In this document: piece after piece, positions 62,219 to 64,000 of the stretch
Layout of the letters: every line of letters begins with the position of its first letter
Numbering within the stretch: position 1 is the first letter of the stretch
Source: JALZKA01 sp963725035
GTDB lineage: Bacteria > Actinomycetota > Thermoleophilia > Solirubrobacterales > 70-9
DNA length: 64,000 nucleotides
Assembly (NCBI GenBank): GCA_963725035.1
Contig: CAVRWX010000001.1
Location: 1-64,000, forward strand
Direction of reading: 5' to 3'
Translations under genes and position numbers: made by a program
The notes under the pieces: model-generated
The model's input: the letters and a program-made list of their open reading frames with translations, nothing else
What the model was told of the DNA's origin: nothing
Databases searched by the model: none

Positions 62219-63729
62219 GCCTCTGAGTCGAGCTTGGGGAACAGCGGCGGGATCCGCTCGACCGCGTACCCCCCGCCCTTCGAGCCGAACTCGCTCAGGC
62301 CTCGCTCCCCTTCTGAGAGCGCGTCGAGCAGCTTGTCCGCCGACTCCGGCACGTAGGGCACGAGCGCCAGCGTCAGCACCCTGAGCGCCTCCACGAGGCT
62401 GTAGAGCACCTGGTCGAGGCGCTCAGCCTGAGACTCGTCCTTCGCGAGGTCCCACGGGCGCGTCTCCTCGACGTAGCGGTTCACCCGGCGCACCCGCACC
62501 CAGATCGACTCGAGCGCCTGACTTGGCTCCGAGCGGTCGATCAGCTCCGACACCACGGCGCCCAAGCCGCTCAGCCCGTCCGCGCCATCCGCCAACTCCG
62601 GGTCGACCTCGCCGTCGGGCACCTGTCCGTCGCGGTAGCGGTCGATCATCGCGAGCGTGCGGCTGGCGAGGTTGCCGAAGTCGTTCGCGAGCTCGGTCTC
62701 GTAGCGCGACTCGAAGCCGGCCGCCGACACCGAGCCGTCCTGGCCGAACGAGACCTCTCGCAGACAGTAGAAGCGCAGGGCGTCCGCTCCGAAGCGCTCG
62801 ATCGCCTCGAACGGGTCCAAAACGTTCCCGAGCGACTTGGACATCTTCTTCTCGCCCATCAGGAGGTACCCGTGGATGACCATCCCCGTGGGCGGCTCGA
62901 TCTCGGCCGCCATCAGGAGCGCGGGCCAGATCACGGCGTGGAACTTCAGGATGTCCTTGGCGAGCAGGTGGAACGCCGCCGGCCAGAAGCGCTCGGTCAG
63001 GTCCTCGCCCTCGCGCGCGAACCCGAGCGCCGTGTAGTAGTTGAGGAGCGCGTCGAACCACACGTACATGCGCTGGCTGGGATCCCACGGCAGCGGCATC
63101 CCCCACTCGAGCTTCGCCCGCGAGAGCGAGACGTCCTGAAGCCCTCCCTTGATGAACGACAGCGCCTCGTTGCGGCGAAAGTCCGGCACCACGAAGAGCG
63201 GCTCGCGCTCATATAGCTCGACCAGGCGGTCCTGGAACGCCGAGAGGCGAAAGAACCAGTTCTGCTCCGTCTCGAGCTCCAGCGGGATCTCGTGGATCGG
63301 GCACGTGTTGCCCGGGCCGAGCTCGCGCTCGGTCTTGAAGTCCGCGCAGCGCGGGCAATACCAGCCTTCGTACGTGCCCTCGTAGACGTGGCCCAGGTCG
63401 TAGACGCGCTGGATCACCTCGGCCACACGATCGGTGTGGCGCGTATCGGAGGTGCGGATGAAGAAGTCGTTCGAGGCGTTGACCGCCGCCGCCATCGCCT
63501 CGAAGCGCGGAGCGTTGCGGTCGGCCAGCTCCTTCGGGGTGATGCCCTCGTTGCGCGCCGCCAGCTCGACCGGCTCGCCGTGCTCGTCGGTGCCGGTGAG
63601 GAAGAAGACGTCCTCGCCCCGCTGGCGCATGTGGCGCGCAAAGACGTCTGCCGCGATCGTCGAGTACGCGTGCCCCAGGTGCGGCTCCGCGTTCACATAG
63701 AAGATCGGGGTGGTGATGTAGAAGGCCAC
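62215..63729 (-). CDS. metG: Methionyl-tRNA synthetase
   Basis: 504 residues from GTG 63729 (a TTG at 63753 would add eight). Class I motifs: FYITTPIFYVNAEPHLGHAY (HIGH as HLGH) and GEKKMSKSLGNVLD (KMSKS). YCPRCADF and GNTCPIHEIP carry Cys of a zinc knuckle. The family's C-terminal EMAP/tRNA-binding domain is absent, as in many Actinobacteria. It charges tRNA-Met. Confidence 0.97.
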   Translation of the reverse strand: MAFYITTPIFYVNAEPHLGHAYSTIAADVFARHMRQRGEDVFFLTGTDEHGEPVELAARNEGITPKELADRNAPRFEAMAAAVNASNDFFIRTSDTRHTDRVAEVIQRVYDLGHVYEGTYEGWYCPRCADFKTERELGPGNTCPIHEIPLELETEQNWFFRLSAFQDRLVELYEREPLFVVPDFRRNEALSFIKGGLQDVSLSRAKLEWGMPLPWDPSQRMYVWFDALLNYYTALGFAREGEDLTERFWPAAFHLLAKDILKFHAVIWPALLMAAEIEPPTGMVIHGYLLMGEKKMSKSLGNVLDPFEAIERFGADALRFYCLREVSFGQDGSVSAAGFESRYETELANDFGNLASRTLAMIDRYRDGQVPDGEVDPELADGADGLSGLGAVVSELIDRSEPSQALESIWVRVRRVNRYVEETRPWDLAKDESQAERLDQVLYSLVEALRVLTLALVPYVPESADKLLDALSEGERGLSEFGSKGGGYAVERIPPLFPKLDSEA

Positions 63730-63755
63730 GGGCCGCCGAGGATATGCGGGCAAAG

Positions 63756-63785
63756 AAAAGGGGCGGCCCGAAGGCCGCCCCTTTT
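63756..63785. terminator. Strong bidirectional terminator hairpin
   Basis: AAAAGGGGCGGCC (63756-63768) and GGCCGCCCCTTTT (63773-63785) form a perfect 13-bp stem with CGAA loop. T-runs are built into both strands. It ends transcription of the upstream gene before metG. Confidence 0.9.
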
Positions 63786-63813
63786 CGGAACTCAGGTGCT
63801 GAGTAGGGCGGGC

Positions 63814-64000
63814 CTACTTCACCTTGCACTTCTGCTTGGTCTTGGACTCCTCGGACGAACCGTCCTGGTAGACCGTCTGGCGCAGGAACTTGATCTCCTT
63901 CGGATCGCACTTGGCCTTGGCGACCTTCGAGTCCTTGAAGAGCTCCGCGTTGAACGCGGTGATCTTCAATGCACCGGTCACAGGAGCATTCGGCACGCTG
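63814..64000 (-). CDS. C-terminal fragment of a gene continuing past the window
   Basis: About 62 residues ending at 63814 and open at the window edge. The visible end (NAELFKDSKVAKAKCDPKEI, QTVYQDGSSEESKTKQKCKV) is Lys-rich with two Cys, a pattern of secreted protein tails. Not identified. GTG 63996 could be internal. Confidence 0.6.
   Translation of the reverse strand, partial: SVPNAPVTGALKITAFNAELFKDSKVAKAKCDPKEIKFLRQTVYQDGSSEESKTKQKCKVK

Overview
This is a GC-rich window of about 64 kb with very dense coding. Most genes sit in short operons whose stop and start codons overlap (ATGA or GTGA), and many starts are GTG or TTG. The core gene order metG - tatD - rsmA - ispE and glmU - prs - rplY - pth ... 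mfd - mazG - eno - ftsB-like matches the actinobacterial order known from Mycobacterium tuberculosis (Rv1007c to Rv1024 region). A csrA gene, ECF sigma factors carrying zinc-finger and proline-rich tails, and the overall style suggest a deep-branching actinobacterium, most likely class Thermoleophilia (Solirubrobacterales or relatives). That placement is inference.

Layout. 0-8.5 kb: initiator tRNA, SixA-like phosphatase, exopolyphosphatase, VanZ/RDD membrane protein, a cupredoxin plus multicopper oxidase pair, then a divergent MarR/GNAT versus drug-type ABC exporter locus with a visible MarR operator. 8.5-20.5 kb: a small secreted duplicated-domain protein, two ECF sigma units with anti-sigma-type zinc fingers, a ThDP enzyme, a membrane adenylate cyclase, an aldehyde dehydrogenase, tRNA-Leu and a NarL-type two-component pair. 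20.5-28.8 kb: metabolic and small membrane genes (MBL hydrolase, methyltransferase, rhomboid-like protein, YbdK-type ligase, class I aldolase, nuclease, csrA). 28.5-39.7 kb: one long minus-strand operon with two large membrane proteins of GT-C appearance, three sulfotransferases, a GT-B glycosyltransferase and a flippase, probably for a sulfated surface glycan. 39.7-64 kb: housekeeping genes (ftsB-like, eno, mazG, SurA-like foldase, mfd, beta-helix protein, enoyl-CoA hydratase, pth, rplY, GDPD, prs, glmU, tRNA-Gln, PucR-type regulator, DedA-PAP2 fusion, ispE, rsmA, tatD, metG).

Two features cut across the window. First, at least a dozen genes, including essential ones (ispE, possibly tRNA-Leu), carry single-base frame breaks. 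That pattern points to residual indel errors in the assembly rather than real gene decay. Second, several families of intergenic palindromes occur: a 51-bp element in two copies (27.3 and 55.1 kb), GGTGCCTGGCACC elements (34.1, 56.6 and 60.9 kb), GGGGTC/GACCCC elements (24.3 and 28.8 kb) and a 106-bp inverted-repeat element (52.4 kb). No CRISPR array, phage genes or insertion-sequence transposase were seen.
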